DNA of 36,520 bases from CAYYMZ01 sp964473025 (lineage in GTDB: Bacteria > Patescibacteriota > UBA1384 > DTJR01): contig CAYYMZ010000008.1 in assembly GCA_964473025.1 (NCBI GenBank), positions 1 to 36,520 of the forward strand. Reading direction: 5' to 3'. Below are positions 9,199 through 16,037 of this stretch, piece after piece. Within the stretch, counting starts at the first letter, position 1. Every line of letters begins with the position of its first letter. The notes beneath the pieces were generated by a model that was given only the letters and a program-made list of their open reading frames with translations, was not told where the DNA came from and did no database searches. Position numbers and translations under genes: made by a program.

Positions 9199-10461
9199 TT
9201 AAAATAAATTTTCTAAATCTTTTTTATAATCTTTCGGGCCGATTAGGGCCAATCCCATTTTACCAGATTGGAAGACATCTTGGGCTACTTTTTTGACATC
9301 CTCGGCGGAAACCTTATTCCATTTCTCGATAATTTCTTCAGGTGATCGGACTTTTTTAAGATAAAAAATCTCATCAGCTAAAAATCCGGCAATCTCCATC
9401 GAGTCCTCAAGAGACAAGGCCAAATGTCCACGCAGATTCTTTTTCGCTCGCTCTAATTCCTCGCCATCAGGGCCATTTTTCTGCAAATCCTCGATTTCTT
9501 GCCTGATAATACCCATCACATCAGCAACTTTGTCCTGCATCAAGCCGCCATAAACCGAGAATGTTCCAGTGTCGTGGTAGGTTGAAATATCCGATCGCAC
9601 ATCGTATGCCCAGCCTTTCTCTTCGCGTATTTTGGTAAATAGGCGAGAGGAGCTTCCGCCAGCAAGGATTGTTACCAAAACAGCCAGGGCATAATTTCGC
9701 TCATCATTTCTTGGATAGGTTAAGGCCGAGAAAGAAAAGTGTGCTTGGTCAACTTTTTTGGTGACACTCACCAATTTTTTTGTTTCAACTTTTTTATAAG
9801 GAGTAAAGTTGGGTATGTCCTGGTGGACAAAGGATGAAAAAGTTTTTTCAACTGTCTTTTCCCAGTCAAAATTTTTCGGATTGCCACAGACGACAACGAT
9901 TGAGGAAGAGGGTCTGTAGTGGGTTTGATAATACGAAACAATGTCCGAGTGCTCAAATTTTTTAATTGACGCGGGCTCTCCGGAAATATCCATACCGATC
10001 GGCTGCGAACCGAACATCCCTTTCTGCGCAATGACATGGATTAACCACTGAGGCATATCGTGGCGGTATTTGGCCTCTTCTAGGACAACTGCTTTTTCTT
10101 TTTCAAATTCATCTTCGGGAAAAAGAGGATTCAAAAACATATCCGAAAGCAGGGCAAATGATCTCTCGAAATCGTGCGCGTCTGACTGGATGTAAAAACC
10201 GGTATATTCACTTCCGGTGAAGGCGTTGTAATTTGCGCCAAGAGAGTCAAACTCCTTGTTGATAGTTGCCGCGTCAGGGAAATTTTTGCTCCCTTTAAAA
10301 AACAGATGCTCGACAAGGTGGGAAATGCCGTTTGATTTCTCGTTTTCAAACCGTCCTCCGACGCCGGTTAGAATAAAAACAGTTACTGCCTCGGAGGTCA
10401 CAATCGGGGCGGTAATGATACGCAGGCCGTTATCTAATTTTTTTATTTTGTACGAAATCAT
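9199..10461 (-). CDS. M16-family zinc peptidase
   Basis: 420 aa. The inverted zinc motif HxxEH is HLVEH at residues 48-52 (SNGISHLVEHLFFKGS), with the third ligand likely in the VLEEAKYRHDMPQ stretch. The second half holds the family's SSSRLFTKIREEKGWAYDVR segment, needed for substrate clamping. The length fits the single-chain processing-peptidase-like bacterial type (PqqL/YmxG-like, about 400-430). The start ATG 10461 has no clear Shine-Dalgarno site. It probably degrades or trims peptides in the cytoplasm, as no signal peptide is visible. Confidence 0.9.
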   Translation of the reverse strand: MISYKIKKLDNGLRIITAPIVTSEAVTVFILTGVGGRFENEKSNGISHLVEHLFFKGSKNFPDAATINKEFDSLGANYNAFTGSEYTGFYIQSDAHDFERSFALLSDMFLNPLFPEDEFEKEKAVVLEEAKYRHDMPQWLIHVIAQKGMFGSQPIGMDISGEPASIKKFEHSDIVSYYQTHYRPSSSIVVVCGNPKNFDWEKTVEKTFSSFVHQDIPNFTPYKKVETKKLVSVTKKVDQAHFSFSALTYPRNDERNYALAVLVTILAGGSSSRLFTKIREEKGWAYDVRSDISTYHDTGTFSVYGGLMQDKVADVMGIIRQEIEDLQKNGPDGEELERAKKNLRGHLALSLEDSMEIAGFLADEIFYLKKVRSPEEIIEKWNKVSAEDVKKVAQDVFQSGKMGLALIGPKDYKKDLENLF

Positions 10462-10489
10462 ACAAAGTCGGTTTAATTTATTCTAATTA

Positions 10490-10615
10490 TTTTTAAACTT
10501 AAAGCTCAAATGACAAATGTCAAATGAAGCTCAAAGCCAAAATGACAAATATTCTTTGTGTTTTTGGTTTTGGATTTTATTTGTCCTTTGGGTTTTGACA
10601 TTTTGGTTTGGATTC
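10490..10615. repeat. Low-complexity word-repeat spacer
   Basis: The spacer between efp and the M16 gene is built from reiterated short words (ATGACAAAT, TCAAATGA, AAAGCTCAAA) and their imperfect complements (TTTTGACATTTTGG). It can fold into loose hairpins. There is no coding potential. It resembles other spacers in this window by style. Confidence 0.6.
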
Positions 10616-10621
10616 AAAAAT

Positions 10622-11188
10622 TTATTTATTGACCCTTTCGACATATTCCCCGGTCTGGGTGTTAACGCGAATGATATCGCCGACTTTCATGAAAATCGGC
10701 ACTAAAACTTTGGCACCAGTTTCCAAAATAGCCGGTTTGGTGACAGACCCCTGCGCTGTATTGCCGCGGATTCCTGGTTCTGTCTCGGCAATTTTTAGCT
10801 CTACTTTTATCGGCGGGTTGACATTAATTGCCTTAGAGTTCCAAGTTAAAAGATCAACGTTCTCGCCTTCTTTCAAAAAATTACCCGCTGTCCCCACCTG
10901 ATCCTTGGAGAGTGTGAATTGCTCGAAACTTTGTCCTTCCATAAAGTGATAGCCCTCACCGTCTTTATAGGTGAATTGAGCTGTTTTTCTTGAAATGTCC
11001 GCATCCTCAACCTTGTCATTGCCCTTTAAAGTAACATCAATAATTGCCCCTGAAATTAAGTTTTTGATCTTAGTGCGCAAAATTGCTCCGCCTCGTCCAA
11101 GCTTAGAATGCTGCGAGAAAACAACCTGATGAGGTTGTTTGTTGTATGTTAAAAAAACACCTGGTTGTAGGTCGGAAATCGAAAGCAT
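10622..11188 (-). CDS. efp: Translation elongation factor P
   Basis: 188 aa, the normal length, with all three beta-barrel domains. They span MLSISDLQPGVFL, then GYHFMEGQSFEQFTLSKDQV, then the C-terminal signature TKPAILETGAKVLVPIFMK. EF-P binds stalled ribosomes and relieves arrest at consecutive prolines. The tip loop reads SKLGRGGA, so the residue matching E. coli Lys34 is Arg32. The window encodes polyproline proteins (the PEGA protein, the VirB4 tail), fitting a need for EF-P. It lies 12 nt after the rpsR stop. Confidence 0.96.
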   Translation of the reverse strand: MLSISDLQPGVFLTYNKQPHQVVFSQHSKLGRGGAILRTKIKNLISGAIIDVTLKGNDKVEDADISRKTAQFTYKDGEGYHFMEGQSFEQFTLSKDQVGTAGNFLKEGENVDLLTWNSKAINVNPPIKVELKIAETEPGIRGNTAQGSVTKPAILETGAKVLVPIFMKVGDIIRVNTQTGEYVERVNK

Positions 11189-11200
11189 AAAATTGTTTTG

Positions 11201-11401
11201 TTAACCTCGAACGTAAGGTAGAAGAGCCAAGAACCTCGCTCTTTTAATTGCTTGAGACAGCGCCCGCTGGTGTTTGGAGCAAAGGCGTGTTTCGCGTCTG
11301 GTTTTGATTCTGGACCAGCTTGAAATAAACCGTTGTAATCCGGGGTCGTTGTGGTCAAAATCTATGACCGCGTTTTTACATGCATTACATCTGTGTGCCA
11401 T
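11201..11401 (-). CDS. rpsR: 30S ribosomal protein bS18
   Basis: 66 aa, slightly short for bS18. It ends with the family core TRLCSKHQRALSQAIKRARFLALLPYV. The N-terminal CNAC pair and the CSKH cysteine suggest a zinc-binding type. It binds 16S rRNA next to bS6 in the platform. It is third in rpsF-ssb-rpsR, the classical order, but separated from ssb by a 119-nt AT-rich spacer. Confidence 0.95.
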   Translation of the reverse strand: MAHRCNACKNAVIDFDHNDPGLQRFISSWSRIKTRRETRLCSKHQRALSQAIKRARFLALLPYVRG

Positions 11402-11520
11402 ATTACCTCAATTTAATTTATAATTTACAATTTTTAATCAATTTTCAATGATAAAATTTTTAAACATTTTAAATTCTGACATTTATTTTAAATTTAAAAT
11501 TTAAAATTCTAAATTTCTGC
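11402..11520. repeat. AT-rich reiterated spacer (AATTTAAAATT words)
   Basis: The spacer between ssb and rpsR is nearly pure A/T and made of AATTTAAAATT/TTTAAATTT words in both orientations, plus the word AAATTCTGACATT. That 13-mer recurs in the spacer upstream of dnaE (26095-26262). No gene or clear promoter is visible. Confidence 0.6.
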
Positions 11521-11994
11521 CTAGAACGGAATGTCGTCGAGGTTTATCTCGTCGTTAGTTTCCGATTCTTCCTTTTTACTATCTTTTGCTTTACTATCTT
11601 CTGCTTTGGAAGCGGGTTTTTCCTGCGGCTCGTAGGTTGCGTCCGTGCTTTCCGTTACCTCGCCGCGGCTTGATAAACCAATGATATTGTCGGCAATAAT
11701 TTCGGTTCTCTCGCGCCTTGCTCCGTCTTGGCCTTCCCACGTTCTGGTTTGGAGGCGCCCTTCAACATAAACTTTACTGCCTTTCTTGATGATTTGGGCG
11801 GCAATTTCGGCCAATTTCCCCCAAGCGACGATCTCATGAAACTGGACTTCGTCTTTTGTCTCCCCGCTTTGATCTTTCCAGCGACGGTTAGTTGCAACCG
11901 CAAAACCGGCGACTGATTTACCGTTTGGAGTCGTGCGCAATTCCGCGTCGCGCGTGGCGTTGCCCAAAACCATTGCCCGATTGAGATTTAACAT
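11521..11994 (-). CDS. ssb: Single-stranded DNA-binding protein
   Basis: 157 aa. It has an N-terminal OB fold (MLNLNRAMVLGNATRDAELR, then VAGFAVATNRRW and FHEIVAWGKLAEIA), a Lys/Glu/Ser-rich linker, and the acidic tip LDDIPF that recruits partner proteins. GAAAGGA precedes the ATG. It binds ssDNA in replication and repair. It sits between rpsF and rpsR as in most bacteria. Confidence 0.96.
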   Translation of the reverse strand: MLNLNRAMVLGNATRDAELRTTPNGKSVAGFAVATNRRWKDQSGETKDEVQFHEIVAWGKLAEIAAQIIKKGSKVYVEGRLQTRTWEGQDGARRERTEIIADNIIGLSSRGEVTESTDATYEPQEKPASKAEDSKAKDSKKEESETNDEINLDDIPF

Positions 11995-12022
11995 GTTTGT
12001 CCTTTCGCTAACTTATGCTTTA

Positions 12023-12074
12023 CCCCGTTAAATGCCTCTCGGCAATCTCGCCTTGACGGGATTATTTAATGGGG
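12023..12074. repeat. Short inverted-repeat element abutting the rpsF stop (B-like)
   Basis: A 52-nt palindromic unit between rpsF and ssb with arms CCCCGTTAAAT and ATTTAATGGGG (one mismatch) and an inner TGCC-TCTC-GGCA hairpin. The first eight bases match the ends of the family B elements. TTTA lies to its left, as in family B, and TTAA to its right. The rpsF TAA directly adjoins the CCCC arm. It may be a deleted family B copy or a regulatory hairpin of the operon. Confidence 0.55.
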
Positions 12075-12686
12075 TTAATCTTCAACTAATTCTTCTAACT
12101 TCTTATCAAGTTCCGAAGCTGAAATCTTGACATTTTTTTCCGTTTTTTTGGCCTTGACCGCTTTAACCGGCTTTTTTTCCGGTTTAATGACGGCTGGTTT
12201 CTCGGTTTTAACTTCAGGAATTTCGGGTTTGGCAACTTCAACTTTTTCCGATGGCTCGGTTTCTACTACCTTAACAGCTTTAGTCGGTGGGGCTGTTTTA
12301 ACTTCTTCGACAACGATTTGCGGTTTCTCGGTTTCTTCCGTCTTTTTCGCCGTTTCCCCCACTCTTTCTTTTCTCGGAGGTCTTAGAGCCGGAAAACGCA
12401 GAGCTTTAATGACTAAGAATCTGATGATTGACCCCTCGTGCTTTAATTCATCGTTTAATTTCTTCAAATTTTCGGCAGACGCCGCAAATTGAACAACAAA
12501 ATAATGTCCGCCCCCAAGTTTTTTTATCGGATAGGCGAACTGTTTAATGCCTAGATCAGTTGTTTTAATAACTTGTGAACCTGAATCAGCAATTGTTTTC
12601 TCAACAGGTTCAATACTATCTTTCTCTTGAAGAATAACGGTAATCTCGTATTTTGTGGTTGTCTTGTCGATTTCGACTTCATCCAT
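12075..12686 (-). CDS. rpsF: 30S ribosomal protein bS6 with long charged tail
   Basis: 203 aa from ATG 12686, chosen because AAAGGA precedes it and MDEVEIDKTTTKYEITVILQ matches the family. An ATG at 12728 would add 14 unlike residues. The bS6 core ends near residue 105 (SIIRFLVIKALRF). The remaining ~100 residues are Lys/Glu/Pro/Val-rich and end in a helix-like ISASELDKKLEEL. Normal bS6 is about 95-135 aa. It binds bS18 and 16S rRNA. It leads rpsF-ssb-rpsR. Confidence 0.92.
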   Translation of the reverse strand: MDEVEIDKTTTKYEITVILQEKDSIEPVEKTIADSGSQVIKTTDLGIKQFAYPIKKLGGGHYFVVQFAASAENLKKLNDELKHEGSIIRFLVIKALRFPALRPPRKERVGETAKKTEETEKPQIVVEEVKTAPPTKAVKVVETEPSEKVEVAKPEIPEVKTEKPAVIKPEKKPVKAVKAKKTEKNVKISASELDKKLEELVED

Positions 12687-12788
12687 ATTTTCCTTTCTGG
12701 TTCCCCCAGAGGGGATCCTGGCAAGCATTTGCCGCCGGGAAAAGTTATTTTCTTTGATTAGAATACCAGCATTTACCTTTTAAGTCAA

Positions 12789-12911
12789 CCCGGTAGTAGA
12801 AAATCGACGGCCTATTGGCCCGAGTAAATATTCTAACTTTTGTTGGCAATTTAACAAAACGACTCTTTGTAGGTTTTTATTGGAAATAAAGTCGATTTTT
12901 CACAATCCGGG
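12789..12911. mobile_element. Family A inverted-repeat element, copy 1
   Basis: A 123-nt unit bounded by CCCGGTAGTAGAAAATCGAC and the near-complement GTCGATTTTTCACAATCCGGG. Both flanks carry the 4-bp direct repeat TCAA (12785-12788, 12912-12915), which looks like a target-site duplication. Inside are three hairpins: GGCC-TATT-GGCC, TTTTGTT/AACAAAA around GGCAATTT, and TTTAT/AATAAA. The second copy at 29856-29978 has the same length and plan. No protein is encoded, so it is MITE-like. It lies between ddl and rpsF. Confidence 0.75.
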
Positions 12912-12954
12912 TCAATAAATAACCGTCGATTTTGGGTGGCTGGTATCCGTCAAA

Positions 12955-12993
12955 GCGCGCAGCGCGTCTCTCCCCGACCGAGGCCTTGCGCTG
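12955..12993 (-). terminator. GC-rich hairpin downstream of ddl
   Basis: On the minus strand CGCAGCGC and GCGCTGCG form an 8-bp stem followed by CGCTTTGAC. It lies 25-65 nt after the ddl stop and before the bS6 leader. The U-run is short, so it is a weak or factor-assisted terminator at best. Confidence 0.35.
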
Positions 12994-13018
12994 CGAGTAA
13001 ACGTAGTCGTCTTGGAAC

Positions 13019-14005
13019 TTATTTTAGAGCGAGTTTAACTAAGTGCTCGATTAAATCTTCAAAGCTAAATCCGGCGGCCTTGGCGGCTTTTGGAAGCAAG
13101 CTTTCTTGCGTTAGGCCAGGGATTGGGTTTGTGTCTAAAACTTGAGGGTTGCCTTTTTGATCAATAATGATATCGGTTCTCGAAAAATGGCGCATCCCGA
13201 GCGACTCATGGGCTGAAACGGCGATTTGCTGCAATTTTTCAGTTAATTGTTTGTCAATCTTTGCTGGTACAATTTCCTCCGTCGTGCCATCGTACTTGGC
13301 TTCAAGGTCAAAAAATTTCTTTTTCGGTTTGATTTCAATGACAGGCAAAGCTTTGGCTTGCCCGTTCTCGCCTTCCAGAACACCGACTGTGAATTCCTTG
13401 GTTCCCAAATACGGCTCAATTATTGCGTCTTTGTATTTTTCTAACGTATCTTTGATCGCAAATTTATAATCCGCTTCATTTTCACAGATCGAAATGCCGA
13501 CGCTCGAACCTTCCTTAATCGGCTTAATGACCACGGGGAATTTGATGTTGAGTTTGTCATTTTCGTTTTTAATGAGCTGGAAGTCGGCTGTCGGGACACC
13601 TTCGGCGCGCATGATAATTTTGGCGAAGCGTTTGTCCTGTGCCACGGCGCAAGAAGCGGGCTCTGAGCCAACGTAATTGACCGAAATTTCCTCGAGCAGT
13701 GATTGCAGACCGCCGTCTTCGCCAAATTTCCCGTGCATGACAATGAAGATCAGCGAAAAATGTCTTTTGATGTCGGTTAATAGAAAGGTGGGAACAGCGA
13801 CTATTTTCTTTGGATCAACTTCGAGGGCATCGAGTTCTGGAATTTGATGAAATTTTCCCGTTCCGACATCTAAAATATCAGTCGGATAGCCCCTTTTCTC
13901 CAGAGCTAGCGCAACTTGCTTTCCTGAGAGAATCGAAATTTTGCGTTCCGAAGAATGGCCGCCCAAAGCGACTAGAATACGTGGTTTTTTTGCGTCAAAA
14001 CTCAT
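13019..14005 (-). CDS. ddl: D-alanine--D-alanine ligase
   Basis: 328 aa, usual for the family. The ATP-grasp landmarks are in order: LGGHSSERKISILSGKQVA, MHGKFGEDGGLQSLLEEI, FPVVIKPIKEGSSVGISI, YLGTKEFTVGVLEG, and the Mg-binding VLDTNPIPGLTQESLLPKAA. It joins two D-alanines for the peptidoglycan stem peptide. It starts 4 nt after the NYN-domain gene, so the two are probably co-transcribed. It implies the cell makes or at least remodels its own wall precursors. Confidence 0.95.
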   Translation of the reverse strand: MSFDAKKPRILVALGGHSSERKISILSGKQVALALEKRGYPTDILDVGTGKFHQIPELDALEVDPKKIVAVPTFLLTDIKRHFSLIFIVMHGKFGEDGGLQSLLEEISVNYVGSEPASCAVAQDKRFAKIIMRAEGVPTADFQLIKNENDKLNIKFPVVIKPIKEGSSVGISICENEADYKFAIKDTLEKYKDAIIEPYLGTKEFTVGVLEGENGQAKALPVIEIKPKKKFFDLEAKYDGTTEEIVPAKIDKQLTEKLQQIAVSAHESLGMRHFSRTDIIIDQKGNPQVLDTNPIPGLTQESLLPKAAKAAGFSFEDLIEHLVKLALK

Positions 14006-14009
14006 AAAT

Positions 14010-14504
14010 TTAGATTAAGATCTTGGGTTTAATAGTGTCTAAGTCGACGAAACGGTCTGTTTCTTCGATTAATTTTGATGAAGCGGTTTTCTTAAACGCC
14101 ATCACTTCGGCACGGCAGCCGAGTGATTTAACGTGCTCGATCAAGTCCTTAAAGTCACCGTCTCCTGAAACCAAAACAATAACATCAACTTTCGGGGCTA
14201 TGCGCATTACATCCATGGCAATCCCGACGTCCCAGTCGCCTTTTTTGGCTCCACCGAAGAAAACCTGCAAATCCTTAGCTCTTACTTCATATCCTTGTTT
14301 TTGCAAGGCCTCGAAAAAGGCCGCTTCGGGTTCAACGTCCGCTTTAATCACATACGCAACCGCCCTGATTAAATGGCGGTTTGACACGGCCTGTTTCATG
14401 ATTTCGCCAAAATTGACTTTTTTGTTGTACAAATTCTTGGCGGAATAGTACATATTTTGAACGTCTACAAAAAGGGCTATTCTTTGAGATGGATTTATAC
14501 TCAT
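14010..14504 (-). CDS. NYN-domain (LabA/DUF88-like) putative nuclease
   Basis: 164 aa. It has the PIN-like NYN fold signatures: IALFVDVQNMYYSAKNLY with an early Asp, KGDWDVGIAMDVMRIA, and VIVLVSGDGDFKDLIEHVKS with the acidic SGDGDF pair. These acids would bind metal for RNA cleavage. Known members act in RNA turnover, but targets here are unknown. It lies just upstream of ddl on the same strand. Confidence 0.88.
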   Translation of the reverse strand: MSINPSQRIALFVDVQNMYYSAKNLYNKKVNFGEIMKQAVSNRHLIRAVAYVIKADVEPEAAFFEALQKQGYEVRAKDLQVFFGGAKKGDWDVGIAMDVMRIAPKVDVIVLVSGDGDFKDLIEHVKSLGCRAEVMAFKKTASSKLIEETDRFVDLDTIKPKILI

Positions 14505-14545
14505 TTTTAAAACTCCTTGTTAAATTTTTAAATATCGACCTTGAG

Positions 14546-14929
14546 TTATTCTACCACAATTTCCCCTGAAATGGAAGGGTTGTCCTCAAGATGGAAGCCG
14601 AATTTACCTGCCTTGACGAAGACGTATGAGTACGTCTGGTCCTTAAAAATCGGGGTTGAATAAAGATTTTGCAGCTGATCGTGGGTCGGATGCGGGTCGG
14701 AGGCGATCGTGTGTGGTCCCTTGTCGAGGTTGGTAAAGGTTACTTTTGTGTTTCTGGGAACAATGATTTTTTTGGGCGAAAATCCATCAGCGCTGAACGT
14801 AACCTGGTTGGTGCGTTTTTGGGTTTCAGGGGTCGCCGAGTCGGTTAATTTGGCGATTTTAGGTAAATCGCAGCCCGTTAAGAAAATAGCCATCAACCCT
14901 AACAAGGGGAAAATAAGAATCTTTTTCAT
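14546..14929 (-). CDS. Cupredoxin-like lipoprotein
   Basis: 127 aa from ATG 14929. An in-frame upstream start at 15049 would translate the inverted-repeat element and is unlikely. MKKILIFPLLGLMAIFLTGC is a lipoprotein signal with lipobox LTGC. The rest is a cupredoxin-like beta sandwich (NQVTFSADGFSPKKIIVPRN, FTNLDKGPHTIASDPH, GEIVVE end). The usual Cys and His-Pro-x-Met ligands are replaced in FGFHLEDNPSISG, so type 1 copper binding is doubtful. No Shine-Dalgarno is visible, as the family C element ends 5 nt before the ATG. Confidence 0.8.
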   Translation of the reverse strand: MKKILIFPLLGLMAIFLTGCDLPKIAKLTDSATPETQKRTNQVTFSADGFSPKKIIVPRNTKVTFTNLDKGPHTIASDPHPTHDQLQNLYSTPIFKDQTYSYVFVKAGKFGFHLEDNPSISGEIVVE

Positions 14930-14933
14930 TATT

Positions 14934-15040
14934 TGGCCCACGCACATTCGTCTCAACACGTACGGGCCAACAGACGCGCTTTTAGAGGATTTTAGCGCAT
15001 CTGTGCTTGGGAGGTGACATCGACAAAGACGCGTGGGCCA
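14934..15040 (-). repeat. Family C structured element, copy 1
   Basis: A ~107-nt unit closed by TGGCCCACGC / GCGTGGGCCA. Read on the minus strand it shares GATGTCACCT, CCCGTACGTGT and GAATGTGCG blocks with the copy at 30877-31009. The closing helix there has a different sequence but is still paired. An inner stem-loop uses the two GCGC-containing segments (GATGCGCTAAAA / AAAGCGCGTC). It fills the gap between the MGMT-like stop and the cupredoxin start. Confidence 0.65.
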
Positions 15041-15045
15041 TGTCT

Positions 15046-15300
15046 TCATATTAAAATTGCTTTTTCTTTCTTGAGAAGACGGACTTTTTCTTCAATGCCG
15101 CGGTTATAGCCGCCCAAAGCGCCATCGGAGCGCACCACGCGGTGGCAGGGGATTTTAGGATCAAAATTATCGGCCAGAATATTACCGACGGCACGGTAAG
15201 CGTGGGCAGAGCCGGCTTTTTCGGCCACTTGTTTATAGGTTAGGGTTCGCCCCCATTTAATTTTTGAAACAACCTTAAGGACTTTGTCGGCAAATTTCAT
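15046..15300 (-). CDS. MGMT/alkyltransferase-like DNA repair protein
   Basis: 84 aa from ATG 15300. A TTG 21 nt upstream is a less likely start. It contains only the C-terminal methyltransferase domain: TLTYKQVAEKAGSAHAYRAV (helix-turn-helix), then IPCHRVVRSDGALGGYN with the acceptor cysteine in PCHR. The standard Ogt N-terminal domain is missing, as in short Ogt-like/ATL proteins. Because the Cys is present, it may still remove alkyl groups from O6-alkylguanine. A TATATT box lies just upstream. Confidence 0.88.
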   Translation of the reverse strand: MKFADKVLKVVSKIKWGRTLTYKQVAEKAGSAHAYRAVGNILADNFDPKIPCHRVVRSDGALGGYNRGIEEKVRLLKKEKAILI

Positions 15301-15356
15301 AACATGCTCAATATAGCGCAAATACTAAATTTATAAAGAGCTTTTTAATTTGAGAT

Positions 15357-16037
15357 CTATTTGGCGTTTTTACCGTCTTTGAGACGGATAATTTTTTTAC
15401 AGGTGTTTGCCACTTCCATATTGTGGGTGACGATAAGAAATGTTTTGTTTTGTTCGCGATTTAATTTTATTAAAATATCCATAATTTCAAGCGAAGTTTT
15501 GGAGTCGAGTTCGCCCGTTGGCTCGTCGGCCAAAATTAAGGCCGGGTCGTTCATTAAGGCGCGGGCGATAGCAACACGCTGTTGCTGCCCACCGGATAAT
15601 TCATTTGGCTTATGGTTCATTCTATCTTTCAGGCCTAAGATTTCAAGCAATTCTTTGGCACGGGATTTTCTTTCCGATCCTCTCAACCCGCCGTATTTAC
15701 CGGCCAAAAGGACGTTTTCATAGGCGGTTAGGGTTGGGATTAGATTGAAGCCCTGAAAAATAAATCCGATTTTTTTAGCCCGCATACGGTACGCTTTTTT
15801 TTCTTTCAGCCGGCTCATGTCAACCCCGTCAATTTCTAAATGCCCTTCATCCGGGCGGTCCAACAGCCCCAAAATATGCATCAAGGTTGATTTGCCACAC
15901 CCAGACGGGCCGACAATTGCCGAAAAATCGCCTTCCCTGATTTCAATATCAACGCCCTGAAGGGCGTGAACAATATTGCGCTTGCTCATCCGGTAGGATT
16001 TTTTTATTCCTTTGGCCCGTGCAACGATTTTTTCCAT
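15357..16037 (-). CDS. MacB/LolD-type ABC transporter ATP-binding protein
   Basis: 226 aa. Complete ATPase motifs: Walker A GPSGCGKST (about 43-51), Q-loop IGFIFQGFNLIPTL, signature ELSGGQQQRVAIARAL, Walker B LILADEPTGELDS, and switch His in LIVTHN. These match the LolD/MacB/FtsE branch that drives mechanotransmission or lipoprotein/peptide export rather than import. Its ATG shares 1 nt with the permease stop (TAATG), so the two are coupled. Confidence 0.93.
   Translation of the reverse strand: MEKIVARAKGIKKSYRMSKRNIVHALQGVDIEIREGDFSAIVGPSGCGKSTLMHILGLLDRPDEGHLEIDGVDMSRLKEKKAYRMRAKKIGFIFQGFNLIPTLTAYENVLLAGKYGGLRGSERKSRAKELLEILGLKDRMNHKPNELSGGQQQRVAIARALMNDPALILADEPTGELDSKTSLEIMDILIKLNREQNKTFLIVTHNMEVANTCKKIIRLKDGKNAK

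Noticed and set aside
12921..12940. Third family A end (CCGTCGATTTTGGGTGG)
   Set aside because: It shares GTCGATTTT with the right end of copy 1 just upstream but lacks the CCGGG terminus and a partner arm, so it is too short to call.
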